From assembly GCF_030246925.1 (NCBI RefSeq), contig NZ_CP126740.1:496001-560000 (forward strand): a stretch of DNA of 64,000 bases, written 5' to 3'. Below are positions 62,987-64,000 of the stretch, one piece after another; the stretch's first letter is position 1; every line of letters starts with the position of its first letter. The position numbers and the translations under genes are program-made. This DNA is from Microbacterium sp. zg-Y625 (lineage in GTDB: Bacteria; Actinomycetota; Actinomycetes; Actinomycetales; Microbacteriaceae). The notes below the pieces were generated by a model that saw only the letters and a program-made list of their open reading frames with translations, did no database searches and was not told the origin of the DNA.

Positions 62987-64000
62987 ATGAGCGTCTTCAC
63001 ACGTTCGCGCGGCGCCAAGGTCCTCGGCGCCGTCGCCGTGGTCGGAGCCAGCGCGATGATCCTTGCCGGCTGCGCGGGTTCGAGCGAGCCCGCCGAAACG
63101 TCTGCTGCGCCCGCGGCGGAGGAGCGTGCGCCGCTGGATCTCAGCATCGGCACCGTGCTGCCGCAGACCGGGTCGCTGGCCTACCTCGGCCCGCCCGAGG
63201 AAGCGGGCGTGGGCCTGGCCGTCGCCGAGATCAACGAGGCCGACAAGGGCATCACCGTCGAGGTGGAGTACGGCGACTCGGGCGACACCGACAACAAGGC
63301 GTACGAGACCACCGTGCCGCGTCTGCTGGGCAACGGCGTGCAGGCGCTCATCGGCGCCGCCTCGTCGGGTGTGACCAAGCTCTTCCTCGACCAGGCGGTC
63401 GGCGCCGGCGTCATCACGTTCTCGCCGGCGAACACGTCGCCGGACTTCACCACCTGGGAGGATGACGACCTCTACTGGCGCACCGCCCCCAGCGACCTGC
63501 TGCAGGGCGAGGTGCTCGGCAACCTGATCGCCGAGGACGGACACTCGACGCTCGGCATCATCTACCTCAACGACGCGTACGGCACGGGGCTGGAAGCGGC
63601 CCTCACCGAGACCTTCACCGCCACCGGCGGCGAGGTCGTCGCCAGCGAGTCCTACAACGCCGGCGACACCAACTTCAGCGCTCCGGTGTCGTCGATCCTG
63701 GCCCAGAACCCCGATGCGATCGCCGTGATCGGCTTCGAGGAGACGGCCACGATCGTCCCGTCGTTCGTCAACAGCGGCTTCGACGGCGCCAACTTCTACT
63801 TCGTGGACGGCAACATCTCGCAGTGGGGCGCCGACATGCCGGTGTCGATCGAGGGATCGAAGGGCACGCAGCCGGGTCCCGTGCTCTCGGACGACTTCCA
63901 GGAGCGCCTGACGGCCCAGTGGATGGAGCAGGACGGCAGCGAGCTGGTCGACTTCAACTACGCCGCCGAGTCCTACGACGCCGTGGTGCTGCTGGCGCTG
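62987..64000 (+). CDS. ABC-transporter substrate-binding lipoprotein, branched-chain amino-acid type (3' end beyond window)
   Basis: 338 codons are visible from ATG 62987 (AGGGAG upstream), and the gene runs off the window. A signal peptide ends in the lipobox LAGC at residues 26-29. The periplasmic-binding fold type I follows: LSIGTVLPQTGSLAYLGPPEEAGVGLAVAEIN, LIGAASSGVTK, GIIYLNDAYGTG. It resembles LivJ/UrtA proteins for branched-chain amino acids or amides. It is followed in relatives by permease and ATPase genes. A TAGGTT box at 62920-62925 may be its promoter. Confidence 0.9.
   Translation, partial: MSVFTRSRGAKVLGAVAVVGASAMILAGCAGSSEPAETSAAPAAEERAPLDLSIGTVLPQTGSLAYLGPPEEAGVGLAVAEINEADKGITVEVEYGDSGDTDNKAYETTVPRLLGNGVQALIGAASSGVTKLFLDQAVGAGVITFSPANTSPDFTTWEDDDLYWRTAPSDLLQGEVLGNLIAEDGHSTLGIIYLNDAYGTGLEAALTETFTATGGEVVASESYNAGDTNFSAPVSSILAQNPDAIAVIGFEETATIVPSFVNSGFDGANFYFVDGNISQWGADMPVSIEGSKGTQPGPVLSDDFQERLTAQWMEQDGSELVDFNYAAESYDAVVLLAL

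Overview
The window is very GC-rich, gene-dense, double-stranded chromosomal DNA from an actinobacterium, most likely Microbacterium or a close Microbacteriaceae relative. This rests on the gene order rplM-rpsI-glmM ... coaA ... glmS-acpS-alr-tsaE-tsaB-rimI-tsaD ... groES, on many GTG starts and probable leaderless mRNAs, on the HrcA/CIRCE-type groES promoter, on DUF222/HNH, CsbD and DUF2382 proteins, and on the very frequent GGATGCC/GGCATCC heptamer. No rRNA, tRNA, CRISPR or insertion sequence was seen. The genus is an inference.

Layout. 1-4.8 kb: two tandem Wzc/CpsD-type tyrosine kinases (the first runs off the window), a secreted or anchored Pro-rich protein and a low-molecular-weight tyrosine phosphatase, together a phospho-switch for capsule or exopolysaccharide. 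4.9-8.7 kb: a repeat array, a broken LysM gene, a DUF222/HNH gene, a CsbD stress protein, a PRC-barrel protein and a small membrane protein. 8.97-17.5 kb: rplM, rpsI and glmM, then a membrane protein, a DUF4062/STAND ATPase and ppx, then coaA. 17.5-49.8 kb: a large surface-glycan locus. It holds amino-sugar synthesis (acyltransferase, Gfo/Idh dehydrogenase, SDR, two DegT aminotransferases, NeuD-type acyltransferase), glycosyltransferases, a Wzx flippase, a Wzy polymerase or ligase, two kinase-less Wzz-like proteins, a polyprenyl-phosphate hexose-1-phosphate transferase and a WecG/TagA enzyme. It also holds two large secreted DUF4082 proteins, one joined to a putative glycoside hydrolase. 50.6-51.9 kb: a secreted lipase-like hydrolase. 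52-64 kb: glmS, an ArsR-SRPBCC pair, acpS, alr, the tRNA t6A genes tsaE/tsaB/rimI/tsaD, a methyltransferase, groES, rarD and the start of an ABC-transporter binding lipoprotein.

How it fits together. glmM and glmS supply UDP-GlcNAc, the probable precursor of the amino sugar made by the glycan locus. The locus lies between coaA and glmS, inside a gene order that is otherwise conserved. The sugar-1-phosphate transferase at 48.3-49.8 kb would start a lipid-linked repeat unit, the glycosyltransferases extend it, and Wzx and Wzy export and polymerise it. The Wzz-like proteins and the distant kinase/phosphatase pair would set chain length.

Most unusual features. (1) Leaders of the glycan operons carry repeated GGGGA motifs, several of them in hairpin loops. 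The densest, at 49.8-50.57 kb, has twelve on the sense strand of the initiating transferase. (2) Four intergenic arrays of the 14-bp unit CGAGTGAGTATTCG have an exact 20-bp period. Two of them are mirror-symmetric with the same 3+3 layout. A fifth array, at 6.8 kb, is diverged. (3) Two copies of an ~85-bp palindromic element, bounded by GTGCACAACGTCG, sit in opposite orientations just upstream of coaA and tsaE.
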